From positions 10,732,121 through 10,796,120 of the forward strand of contig NC_084817.1 in the NCBI RefSeq assembly GCF_963583255.1: a stretch of DNA of 64,000 bases, written 5' to 3'. Both the position numbers and the translations under genes were made by a program. This document shows positions 11,652 to 22,600 of this stretch, piece after piece (position 1 is the first letter of the stretch; each line of letters opens with the position of its first letter). Source of the stretch: Pyrus communis. Lineage: Eukaryota; Streptophyta; Magnoliopsida; Rosales; Rosaceae. The notes under the pieces were generated by a model. That model saw only the letters and a program-made list of their open reading frames with translations, searched no databases and had not been told where the DNA came from.

Positions 11652-12762
11652 AGGAACTGAGAAAAGAACATGATTCCCTTATGATGACATGAACTACCTA
11701 GCTAGCCACTATAGTGGCCCAGATGGTTCACCCTCTATATTTTTTTCCTTTTTCAATTCCCTTCTCCTTCCCCACCTTCTTTCCATTTCCTGGATGTTTA
11801 TCTTTTTAGAGTGCTTAAGTTGAATTCTGATGATGCACTTTAACTAAGCTACATCATTTGGCATTATTTTGTGAGCTTTCTTATGATATGAAAGGAATGT
11901 AGTTTTCTAGTACTATTAATCGAATTAATTCTCTGCTGTTATCTTGGATCATTGAAGCATCTACTTGCTGCCGGTATATTTGATTGATTAATTACTTTCT
12001 GATACTGATTTCTAGAGAGGGGAAAAGAGGAGGATATGTATGAAGATGGAGGAAGATGCTCCATCCCGAGTATCAAGAATGCTTTTATCCTAAGAGTGGT
12101 CCAACGAATATTTGAGTATTTAAAAACTGTAAACGAGTATATATATCTATCTGTGAAAGCAAGCTATATACCAACGGATAAACAAAAAAAAAAAAAAAAA
12201 AAAAGGAAAGAAAGCAAATATGCACCAAAGGAACTGTTCTCGTGTTCACATGGAACTCTATCATGCTACGCTACAAGCTACGCAGTTCAAGAGATTCATG
12301 ACCCAAAAGTGCATCACATTCCTTGAATTGTTGCCCATGAATTTCCATACAACTGCACACATTTATTGTGACTAGTTAGCAAATTTCATATCCACATTGA
12401 ATTATATCATGTTGTGAGACGAGCTACGTAGCTCAAGGTATTGGCAACCTCATACTACAAGTGAAGTACAACTTTCTGGTAGCTTATGAAAGACTTCGTC
12501 GTGTCACACCCTTCGACCTTGTGAAGTACAAGATCACTTAAGCTCAAGTACACTGCTCATGGAACCTTGCCTCAGTTGCACACGCATGTTCTAATTTCAG
12601 ACGACTTTCATTCGACCAATGAAGTCAACAACCAACTTGGCAACGCCAGCATCACATGGTCAGGGCAGTAGAGCACAATAAACTCAGCAACTCAATGCCC
12701 CAAAAAGCCAAAACCTATGGCCTAGACTAGGAACGCCTGCTTTTATCAAGGCTGTGGAAACA
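11652..12762. other. 3' flank of the zinc finger gene and spacer
   Basis: The first few hundred bases are probably 3'UTR, since transcripts of this family are short. An A run of 21 at 12184-12204 may be a retrotransposition scar or a simple repeat. No other gene pattern is seen. Confidence 0.45.
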
Positions 12763-12770
12763 GTTCACAC

Positions 12771-13462
12771 TAGGGGTGGGTTCGATTTTTTGCTAAAACT
12801 GAAAACTGAACCAAAGTTATATTTGGTTCGGTTCGGTCCATCTTTTTTCCGATTTTGTTCGGTTCGGTTTTTATCGGTTCAATTCCAGTTCCGGTTCGGT
12901 TTTGATTTTTTATTTTATTTGATAAAAGATGAAAATTGTTTTTGAAAAATAAAAAATTCACAGGGAGCTGCTGGGGGAGAATTGAGAGTTCTAAAAAATT
13001 CTCTGCCTATGTACGAATGTTTTGCATACAAACACATACATATATGTGTGTGTATATATGTTTGTATGGTGCTTTATTGATTTGCAGAGGTATATGCAAC
13101 AGCACAAGGTGGAGCTCTCCGCAATGGCTATTGCCACAATTGCAGAAACTCCGGAAAACAATAGGATGGCTGTTGGCAAAAAAATCATGACATTAATTGT
13201 TGGCTAAAAGGTGATTCTAGGGGGAGACCTAGTCCAAAAAGGCAAGATTGAGGTAGAACATTTTGGGTCTAAAATTAAGTTGATGATTGACTTGAAATTG
13301 GGTACAGAAAATGAATACCTAACTTAAATAAATAAATAAAACTAATATATATTTAATTTAGTTCGGTTCAGTTTCCAAACCACCAAAACTGAAACTGAAC
13401 CAAAAGTTTTCGGTTCGGTTTGGTTTCTTTACTTTGGTTTTGGTTTTTTGAACCCACCCCTA
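12771..13462. mobile_element. Non-autonomous hAT MITE, 692 bp
   Basis: The left end is TAGGGGTGGGTTC and the right end is its exact inverse complement (GAACCCACCCCTA). The 8-bp direct repeat gttcacac flanks both ends, at 12763-12770 and 13463-13470. Eight-base target duplications and a TAGGGGTGGG-type terminus are signatures of the hAT superfamily. Subterminal regions are packed with ggttcggtt and its inverse. The interior has no transposase, so the element depends on another hAT copy for movement. Confidence 0.9.
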
Positions 13463-13689
13463 GTTCACACTTTTATGGCTAAAATTATGCAAGACACTTG
13501 AATCAAGCAAAGTTTCACGAACATCCAAGGCAATTGAATTATAAGGATGGAGTAAAGAGAAAAAACAATTTATTAAATTTCTAGCAAATTGATAAACTCG
13601 CACAAAAGCCACCAAAATCTGACACAAGCTAAACAAAGGAGAAACAAAATCTAGATGAAAAAAGAAAAAGAATTTCCAAGCATTTAAAG

Positions 13690-15170
13690 CTAACTACCTA
13701 TCAACAGCTTAGATGATCTCGGGCTCCTTAGCAACCACCTTGCATTTAGCAACTCGCACTTCTACCACTTCATCTTCCACAACTACTATCTCAGCAACTT
13801 TACCCTCAACTGCTCTATCTACATCAGCAAAGGAGTCAAAGTCGAGCAGATCCTCCAAAGGGATAGAGGAAGTCTTCAAATCTTTTTTTTAGAAAACTCA
13901 TAACCAAGCTACCTTCCTTGAAAATGGTCAACAAATCCCATCTTGTAGAAATTGACTTAAGTCTGAGTAAGAGCACTTTCATGATTCGCCTTCTTGCTCT
14001 TTAACTGCTTATTCACCTTACCAAGGTCTTTATTGACACTCCATAACTCAGCATAATCTTTATCCAAGAACTCATTGGTGAGCAACATGCCCTTCAGCTC
14101 CTCATCCTTGGACGCAAATTCATGGGTTCTGAAGACAATTCATTTTGTTGGCAGAAGTGATAATTTCCTGATCCTTGCAAAGTAAGCAGAATGAAGCTCC
14201 GAGTAAACCTTATCCAGATCTTGGATTCTCAGTGGGTCTAGTTCTTTATCATTCTGTGTTGTTTTCATTGGCAATCGAGAAGTAACAAGCACAAGTTTCC
14301 AATCCTTATTTTCTTGGTGAACTGGTTCCAGCTGTGCCGAAGTGAGGTAAAAGTAATGAACCCCTTCAATTTTAACTCAGCAAGCTTGGCCTCTAGAATT
14401 TCAATTTTCTTGGCAGAATGAGCTTTAACTGCTATTACAGCTTTAGCTTCATTGGCATCACAAATCGTATCCCTATCATGACAAATGGTCTCAACAATTA
14501 AGATCAGGGTCTTTTGCATTATAGCAAGGATAAAAGCTCTTCGTTCATCAGGAGGACACTTCGAAAAGACACTCATCACACTACTTTTCCAACACATTCA
14601 ACAAATTTATTCCAAGCAGCTGAATTTATAAGCAAGTCAGAATTGAGCAGCAAGTGGATATAAGAAAAGTCTTCAGGTATATAATCTTTTAACTTCTCAT
14701 AACTGCCATCAGGAGTAGTTTCCTGTTTCTTGGCAAGCAACTTTGACATGACAACAAATAGAAGAAACAGGCTTTGACGCCTCTTTAGCAGCTAAATCTA
14801 CCTTCCCAATTCTTATAGCAGGTGAGCTTTTCAAAAGCCAATCTAGACTTAGCCACAGATGGACGTTTTACTTGATCTCTAAACCCAGACGCTTGGGGCA
14901 GCACAGAACTATTACATTAAGCAATCTTGTCAGCCAAGGTTTTAGCTCTTTCAGACTGGCAAACTTCATAAGCTCAACTACTTCCTTTTTATCATTTGAA
15001 GGAGAAAGATCGATGACAAGCTTCCTTGAGCAATAAAACTCCCACGAGTAGCATAAGAAGTCATTGGTTTCTTCTCAATTGATGGCTCATGGGTAGGTGA
15101 CAAAACTACTTTCTTCTTTTTACTAAAATTGGCAACAAGCTTGACAATAACAATCGGGGGAGCATACACT
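13690..15170 (-). pseudogene. Fragment of a Tat-type accessory ORF (coiled-coil part)
   Basis: Several minus frames (for example 14597-14265 and 15169-14978) read helical, Lys/Glu/Ala-rich protein. The segment RRAFILAIMQKTLILIVET with the following AAKIEILEAKLAELK-like helix lines up with RRTALLAMMQKMTILVAES and its helix in the ORF at 51122-53373 on +. It is therefore a second, diverged copy of the C-terminal part of that accessory ORF. Several stops and frameshifts are present. The part that would encode the PF04195-like N-terminus is missing: the right end is cut off where the copia LTR begins at about 15243. Confidence 0.55.
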
Positions 15171-15242
15171 TTTTCTTAATTCGCTTAATCTACTATCTAG
15201 GTGGCAGTTCATCTGTCTCCCCACGAAGATACACATTCTTCA

Positions 15243-15507
15243 TGTTAGGCTTACTCTTAATCTACTATCTAGTTTAAGTGTGATTATATAAATCTTAGAT
15301 TAGATTTTATTCTAGATATTCTTTCCTATATGGACTTGTATTCCTTGGGGATGAAGGATTTCTTCTCCCTCTTATTACTATAAATAAACGCACTACGTAG
15401 GGAGGAATAACACACATAATCCCCTACAATTCTACAAACACATCTCTCTCTCCCTTCTCTCCCTGTCGCTGGCCTTTTCCTCTTGTTATATAAAATAGGC
15501 TATAACA
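15243..15507 (+). repeat. 5' LTR of copia element A
   Basis: It starts TGTTAGG and ends GGCTATAACA. A TATA box (ctataaataaacgc) lies near 15379, and a CT-rich transcribed part precedes the end. From about 15290 to the end it is closely similar to 49028-49229 (+), and in layout to the LTR of element C (46404-46671, -). The left limit is set from the TGTT start and from the length of the element C LTR, so it is less sure than the right one. Confidence 0.7.
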
Positions 15508-15522
15508 CGTTATCAGCACGCT
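15508..15522 (+). promoter_or_regulatory. Candidate primer-binding site, element A
   Basis: CGTTATCAGCACGCT follows the LTR end directly. The TATCAG core sits where copia elements bind the 3' end of a methionine tRNA. The same acacgttat junction, more decayed, is seen on the minus strand next to the LTR of element B near 31825. Confidence 0.55.
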
Positions 15523-16090
15523 CCTACTGCTATGCTTAGGAATCCGACGAGGAAGTTTTCTGCATTAAACTATTTGATCCATATCATCATGCAATCAAGT
15601 TCTTCCAAAATAACGGTTTTTATCTCAATATTTTTGCAGCCCTGATAGTATGAACATTCACCATAATGCTTGACGCAACTTTACATTTTTCAAATTTTAG
15701 ATACTACATAAATTGTATATGCATTATATTCATAATTGTTGAATTATGTGAATTTGATATTGCCATGAATTGCATCAAATATATTTCCATGCATTAAAAT
15801 ATTTGAATTGAATTAATTGAAAAAAAAAAGAATAAAAAAATTAAAAACATGCTTCATCTAGGGTTATTCGAACCCAAGACCCGAGCCACCTCTGTGGAGC
15901 ATGTTGCTCCACCCCTGTGAGTGAACTAAAACGATGTTGTCGCTGGCATTGTCCTAAAACCCAGTAACAACCCAAGTGCCGTCACGAGTCACAGCTTTGC
16001 CGTCCTTTTTTTCTAGGCAACAATGACCTGAAGTCGTGTTCTTAGGCTTTGTTCATCGTCTTGAACGATGATTGAATAGGATTCTAGAAG

Positions 16091-16522
16091 AAACGAGCGT
16101 GCATTTGACATGCTTTGGAATTTAAGCAAATAAATACATGTAATACTCTACTAAGACATTAAGAATGAGTTCTTAAAAGATCAAATGCTTATTTGGTGTC
16201 AAAAGTACACTATTTTTCTATTTGGAGTGTATTTCCACTATTTTAAGCATTTGTGGGATAAAACAAGCGTGTGTTTGACACGCTTTGGAACTTAAGCAAA
16301 CAAACATATATACTAAGACATTAAGAATGAGTTCTCAAAAAATCAAATGCTTATTTGGTGTCAAAAGTACACTATTTGTCCATTTGGAGTGTATTTGCAC
16401 TGTTTTTAAGCATTTGTGGGATAAAACGAGCGTGCGTTTGACACACTTTGGAACTTAAGCAAACAAACACATATAATACACTACTAAGATGTTAAGAATG
16501 AGTTCTCAAAATATCAAATGCT
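16091..16522. repeat. Tandem repeat, about 165-bp unit, 2.6 copies
   Basis: Units begin at 16091, 16261 and 16424, each with aaac(g/a)agcgtg followed by ttgaca and (t/c)gctttggaa. The third is partial. The repeats lie in the leader of copia element A, between the primer-binding site and gag. Confidence 0.85.
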
Positions 16523-17159
16523 TCACTTGGATTTTTTCCTATTGAACTCACGGACCTGCACCATGGTTTTTCACCTAGAACTCAACCGCCTGCAGCTATG
16601 GCACCGACCTTCTTCTCTGGCGAAGCAACCCAACACACGCTGGGGTTTTTTGGACACCAAAACCCAATGCCCATATTGGGCTGGCCTGTTGAGCCCGCGA
16701 AAAAAAAAAAAGGATTTTTTTTCCTTAATTGGGCTTGCCTGAAGCGGCTTAACACCATGGCTCGGCCCAATCCGTGACACCAGCTCGAGGGCTACGATGT
16801 CCCACATGCTTACGATGCACTGGATCCTAGCCTGTAGTTGGCACATCGGTGCACCTGCACTTGATCAGCACCTAGTCTGGGCTTATGTCCTTGGCCCCGG
16901 CTTCATTGCAGCCCATTTGCTGCCACTAGGCTTGCAGCCTAAATATGAATTGGGACCTAATCCGCTCATGCCCATTCCAGCCCAAGTTTGGGCCTGGACC
17001 TTACGGTACAAATTTGCTCAACCCACCGGTAGGCTTTGGTCCAAGTTTTTGGGCCTCAAGCTTAATTGCCTAATTTTGTTTAGGCCCAAGGGTTTTATAT
17101 TTTTCACCCACACTTTAAATTTGGCTCGAAGTCCAAATAATTAATTCAATTACAATTAT

Positions 17160-17395
17160 AAACCTGAAGTTCTATTTGCGTATTTTCTTGTTGCATATTT
17201 TTGTATATATATTTGCGTTTGTCTGTAGGAATATATGAACCTGAAGTTCTTAATTATTTCAAAACCTGAAGTTTCTATAAACATGCCTTGTTTGAAACTT
17301 GAAGTTTTCATTAAAAATATCACCCATGAAAACCCGAAGTTTTTCATGCAAATTTTAACCAATACATGTCTATTAGAACCTGAATGTTATACTCT
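17160..17395 (+). repeat. Dispersed 'acctgaagttt' motif cluster
   Basis: Six copies of a motif close to aacctgaagtt occur within about 235 bases just upstream of gag (17161, 17237, 17264, 17300, 17331 and 17380). The inverse motif (aaacttcaggttc-like) occurs upstream of gag in element B at 31077-31145. Its position before gag in two elements suggests a family trait rather than chance. Confidence 0.6.
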
Positions 17396-17465
17396 TATGT
17401 GAATTGATTGATATTTTTCTCCATTGCACTAACCACATCTTTTCCACCTATTTTGTGATAGGAAC

Positions 17466-17947
17466 ATGTCGAATTTCAACAAACTCGAATTCACCGCTTT
17501 AGAGGTCTCTGGAAGGAACTACCTCAAGTGTGTCCAAGATGTGGAGCTCCACCTCGCTGCAAAGAATTTGTGTTCCTCCATTGAAGATGAGATGGACAAC
17601 CTTGTTGGCGAAGCTGAGAAAGCTACTGCCATGATCTTCATCCGAAGACATATTCGTGACACACTGTAAACTGAGTATCTTGCTGAGAAAGATTCATTAG
17701 CACTATGGGTCGCTTTGGCTGATTGTTTTGATCACCAAAAAGACATCTTCTTGCCTGAAGCAAGACATGACTGGCATCATTTGCACTTCCAAAACAAGGG
17801 ACCAATGGTTCTTTGAACCATGGATGCGGATATGTGTTGTCGCTATGGTTCAAAAGATCATTGGTCCCGTGTTTGTCGAGCTCCCCAGAAGGTTGTAGCT
17901 GAATATCATTCTCGTCCTAAGAAGTTTGTTACCCCTATAGAAGATTA
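17466..17947 (+). pseudogene. Copia gag remnant (element A)
   Basis: The frame opens with MSNFNKLEFTALEVSGRNYL, the usual start of gag in this copia group, and runs to a stop at 17669. A large part of gag is then missing. At 17827-17867 a zinc knuckle remains, reading CCRYGSKDHWSRVC. The second cysteine of the CX2CX4HX4C knuckle is a tyrosine, so metal binding would be lost. Stops and an internal deletion make it a pseudogene. Confidence 0.75.
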
Positions 17948-18203
17948 GAATCTTAGACATAAACTATTTTTCTTGTCAAAATAAGACAATGAGGCCCAAT
18001 TCCACAATAATGGCCGAACCCCCATTTGTTTTTTTGGTTAATTTTGAACAATTTTCCTTTATGTTTGAATTATTTGTTGGGTTTTTGGATATTAAGTTTT
18101 TAATTAATTTCCGTCCTTGAAACACTTAAAATTATTTTGAATGGATATTTGATTTTAGAACTTTTATGCATGTGACTGATTCAAATTAATTTTCATTCTA
18201 GGT

Positions 18204-21200
18204 ATGACTAATGGGGAAGTTAGTTGTTTGGCAGATAATGCAACCACGGACACCATTTTGCATGAACGCATATATTTCACTAACTTCATACCTAAGAATG
18301 CACATCTGACAACCCTCTCAGACCTATCTAACCTGATCAAAGAATATGGTAAGGCACGTATAATGTTGTTTAATGGTACAATTTTGACCATTGATGAGGC
18401 ACTCTATTCTCCACGTTCCGGAAGAACGTTGTTAGGTTTGAAGGACATTAGAGATAACAATTACCACATTGAAACTCACGTAGAAACGGAGTTGAATTTC
18501 TATGCATAACTTCCTATGAATATGGCCATAATTGTATTCTAGAGGAGCGTATCATGAATGATATGCATACTATGACCGTATGCCCCATAGAGAGCCATTA
18601 TGTGGCCAGCCTTACCTTTGGGACATCCTAGATGACTAACGATGCGTCGTATCCTCAAATCATCACACGGGCATCCACTAACCTAAATCTTAGGTTCAAT
18701 TCAAGGAATCGCATGTCAAACATGTTCAATGGGAAAGATTATTACTAAGCCTTCTTATGACAAGATTTGTTTAAATCCTTCCATTTTTCTGCAAAGAGAT
18801 TAAGGGGACATTTGTGGATCGATTCACCCTTCACGCGGAGCATTTAGATATTTTATGGTATTGGTTGACGCTTCCACATGTTGGTCACACGTGTGCTTGT
18901 TGTCCACAAGAAACACTGCATTCTCTAAACTATTGGCTTAGGTTATCAAGCTCAGGGCTCACCACCCTAATTATTTGATCAAATTTATTCGATCAAATAA
19001 TGCTGGATCATTCACATCTAAAACTTTTGATGACTATTGCATGTTGGTTGAGGTTGAAGTTGAACATCTTATACACCATGCTCACACCCAAAGCGGCCTA
19101 ACAGAGGCATTCATTAAGCGCTTACAAATGATTACTCGATCGTTGGTCATATGTACTATGCTCCCGATCGCTTCTTGGGACTATGCAATATTGCATGCAG
19201 CCATGTTGGTCTGCTTGAGGCCTGTTGCGACCTAACTATATAGCACACTTCAGTTGGTTACCAAATACGAACCTAACATATCGCATTTGCACGTTTTTGG
19301 TTGTGCGGTCTATGTGCTGATTTCGCCGCCTTTACGTACAAAAATGGGGCCTCTGTAAAGGATAAGAATCTATGTCAGATATGATTCTCCTTCGATCATT
19401 CGTTACTTAGAACCTTTGACATGCAATCTATTTACCACTTATTTTGCTGATTGTCATTTCTATGAGACAATCTTCCCGTCATTAGAAGTAGATAAAAACA
19501 TCAACATTCCTAAAGAACACCCCGAATTGTCGTGGGCATCTCCCACTTGGTCTCATTTAGATCCCCGTACTGCTCAGTCTAAAACTGAAATGCAGCGCAT
19601 ATTAGATCTTCAGAGCATAGCTCAGTGCATGCCATATGCTTTCAAGTGACATATCACATATTCTAGCTGTGAATGTGCCTGTAAAGATGGATGTACCAAA
19701 TGTACGACAGACTTTCTTCCTGGAGGACTAGGACGTCAACTTTGGTGATCCACGTACATTAGCGACTAGCAAATCATCTGCCCTTACACAAAAGCGTGGT
19801 AAACCATTTGGTTCAAAGGATTCACACCTCAGAAGAGGAAACCCACGACATAGGCTTCTAAAAAGCCTACCATGAATCCGAACTGTCACTTACTCATTTT
19901 ATCCAACTCATGAGGAAATTTTAGATTACAAAAGTGTCTTGGAAGAGACGAATCCACCTCTCGAGAATCGTGAGATTTCGGTTTATTATGCTAGCTTAGA
20001 TGATGTGTGGTATATAAATAAGATGATTGTTGACGATGCATTAGCATATGCAGTAGTTACTGAGATCATGTTGAGCGTTGACATTGAACCCCGTTCTATT
20101 GATGAATGTCGATGTAAAATTGATTGGTCAAACTAGAAACAAGCAGCCTAACTTGAACTTGATTCACTTGCGAAACGTAAGGTGTTTGGACCTGAAGATT
20201 ATACTCCTTCACATGTGAAGCCCGTTGGCTATAGGAGGGCTTTCGTTCAAAAACGTAATGAGAAGAACAAAATAGTGCTTTACAAAGCTCGTCTTGTTGC
20301 GCAAGGCTTCTCACAATGCCCTGGGATTGACTATGACAAAACTTATTCACCCATTATGGATGTGATTACTTTGTACTACCTTATCAGTTTGGTAGTTTCT
20401 GAAAAACTAAGCATGCGGCTAATGGACGTAGTAACCGCATATCTCTATGGGGATCTTTATATGGACATTTATATGAAAGTTCCCGAAGGACTTACATTGA
20501 CTGGATCAAATACTTTCAAGCCCCGGAACACGCTCTCAATTCGGGTGAGGTGTTCACTCTACGATTTGAAGCAATCCAGAAGAATGTGGCATAACCGTCT
20601 GAGTGAGCATTTGACTAGTCAGGGATATAAGAACAATGAATTATGCCCTTATGTGTTCATTAACAAGTCACATTCCGGTTGTGCGATAGTTGCAGTATAT
20701 GTCGATGACATAAACCTTATCCGTACTTCTAAAGAGCTCGGATAACTGCCGCACACCTGATGTCGGAATTTAAGATGAAGGATCTAGGAAACAAACTACA
20801 CCCAGAAGGTGTTGCGCTGCTTTAAAGAGGATAAAGCGAAACCTTCGAGTACTCCTATGGTCATTAGATCACTATATGCAAAATGAGATCCCTTCTGTCT
20901 GAAGAAGGATAATGAAAAGATTTTAGAGCCTGAAGTTCCTTATCTAAGTACGATAGGCTCTTTATTGTACTTAGCTAAATGTAGTAGACCCAACATCTCC
21001 TTCGCTGTTAATCTTTTGGCAAGATACAGTAATGCACCAACACGCTGACACTTGATTGGCATTAAAGACATCTTCTATTATCTTAAGGGTACTACATATT
21101 TAGGCTTGTTCTATCCCTACGGAGTGTTGCCGCAGCCCCCACTTCGTGAATCGATTCTTGTCTTGTTGGTTATGTCGACGCAGGATACTTATCTAATCCG

Positions 21201-21720
21201 CACAAGGCGCGCTCTCAAACGGGTTATGTCTTTAACCTTAGAGGCATCGCAATTTCTTGGAGGTCAACTAAACAAACCTTAGTTGCCACTTTGTCTAACC
21301 ATGCTGAAATTCTTGCCTTACATGAAGCAACTCGAGAATGTTTTTGGTTGAGAGAAGTTATAGGCCATCTTCAAACCTCCTACAAGCTTTACCCCGTTGT
21401 GGATGTCCCGACGATGATCTATAAAGACATCGTAGCATGCATAAAACAGCTCAAGAAGGGTTACATCAAAGGAGACAACACTAAGCACATTGCATATAAG
21501 TTCTTCATTTCACATCAACAAAATGAGCATAAGAAGATTGAAGTCACATAAATTCGTTGTAACATTGTTATTTCTCTTTGGAATTGCTATTTCTCTTTGT
21601 AACAACAGCAGCATGCATCAAACAGCTCAATCTGGCTGATTTCTTCACCAAATCACTACCGAATGTGACATTTCAGAAGCTTGTTCAAGGAATTGGTATG
21701 CGTAAACTTTTCGAGTTGTA
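18204..21720 (+). pseudogene. Copia pol remnant: protease, integrase, RT, RNase H (element A)
   Basis: Protease/GAG-pre-integrase (18204-18509) has CLADNATTDTI, where copia aspartic proteases carry D-S/T-G-A-type cores, followed by LYSPRSGRTLL. Integrase (18975-19235) has FTSKTFDDYC and HTQSGLTEAF. Its first visible Asp position reads Asn (RSNNAG), so a catalytic residue is lost. RT (20182-20745) has KPVGYRRAFV, LVAQGFSQCPGIDY and YVDDINL. RNase H (21291-21551) has HAEILALHEATRECFWL, and the end of pol reads LADFFTKSLP near 21635. Many stops and frameshifts. Orientation and order agree with the 5' LTR at 15243. Confidence 0.8.
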
Positions 21721-21912
21721 ACATTGCTATTTCTCTATGGAATTATGTCAAACTTAGGGGGAGTATTTTGAAGAATACTTGCTATACTTGCTTGATCTTA
21801 ATGTGCTTTTTTTCCTTACGGTTAGGAGCATTTTTCCCACTGCTTTTTGCTACCTAACTAGGTTTTAACGAGGCACCCACCTTGGGTTGATCATATCCCT
21901 AATGACGTCTCG

Positions 21913-21981
21913 TGAATCCGACTGTCGCTTACTCATTTTATCCAACTCATGAGGAAATTCTAGATTACAGAAGCGTCTTGG
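21913..21981 (+). repeat. 69-bp duplicate of internal copia pol sequence
   Basis: This matches 19873-19942 almost base for base (starting gaatccga, ending gtcttgg). It sits downstream of the end of pol and immediately before a Tat-type polypurine tract and LTR. It appears out of order, so it is a rearrangement junction rather than part of an intact element. Confidence 0.8.
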
Positions 21982-22013
21982 GATTTCTACACCTTTTGCA
22001 CCTCCTAAATGTA

Positions 22014-22600
22014 GCATGACAGGTGTGGGGGCATTTGTGGAGCCAAAAACAATTTCGAAAATCTTGGAGCAACACGTGGACTTTCATCCTTTATTAATGA
22101 GAATTCCCTCATTAAATTGGCAAGGTTCACATTTGTTTCAAGCACAGTTCACTCACCAAGAAGACTTGAGCTGGTGATTACAGCTTCTCCAATCTCATCT
22201 ACTCATGGCAAGGAGATAAGGTAAGAGAATTAAAGGTAGAACAAATAACTAATTCCTACCTTTAAGCTTTTCTCGTTGAAGACATATTCCTTTAAACAAG
22301 GAAGCCCAATCAAATCTAACCAAGGATTCTCCAAGATAATATCCTTAATATATTATTAATTAAATTTAGTAATATCTACAGGGATTATCCTCAGTGCTAT
22401 CATGGCATAAGTCCATCCATCGGATGACAAAACTTAGCCAACTGGACGTCGACACGGCATAGGATTCCTCACCTATGTGGTCGGCCATGCTCCCTATAAA
22501 TACCTCATTCTACACACTTCTCAAGTAAGTTCAAGTTAACTCAACCCAAAATCCATAATTTTGCTATGTTCTTTCCAAGTGCGAATTTAAGGATAGTATA
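22014..22600 (+). mobile_element. Tat-type gypsy LTR fragment with polypurine tract
   Basis: A purine tract (aggtgtgggggcatt, 22021-22035) precedes TGTGGAGCC at 22036, the start of an LTR of the same kind as 49592 (+) and 50358 (-). It continues to a TATA box (ctataaatacc, near 22495) and a pyrimidine-rich transcribed part. The right end is not certain. It is closely similar to 49540-49779 over about 240 bases, apart from a 60-base indel at about 22190-22250. Confidence 0.6.

Larger units (their letters stand above)
15243..21981 (+). mobile_element. Decayed Ty1/copia retrotransposon A
   Basis: The order on + is LTR (15243-15507), primer-binding site, long leader with tandem repeats, gag, protease, integrase, reverse transcriptase and RNase H. 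This order (integrase before reverse transcriptase) defines copia. The 3' LTR is missing. The copy ends in a 69-bp duplicate of its own pol at 21913-21981, where a Tat-type 3' end begins. Coding parts are broken by many stops, so it cannot move. Confidence 0.8.

Noticed and set aside
12184..12204. A run of 21 as the tail of a SINE or processed pseudogene.
   Set aside because: No pol III A/B boxes upstream and no flanking target duplication could be found. Treated as a simple repeat.
21752..21766. acttagggggagta as the polypurine tract of copia A.
   Set aside because: It has the right look and lies after pol, but no LTR-like TG start follows; the next sequence matches the untranslated tail seen inside element C (46960-47065, inverse). 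The 3' LTR of A appears to be missing.
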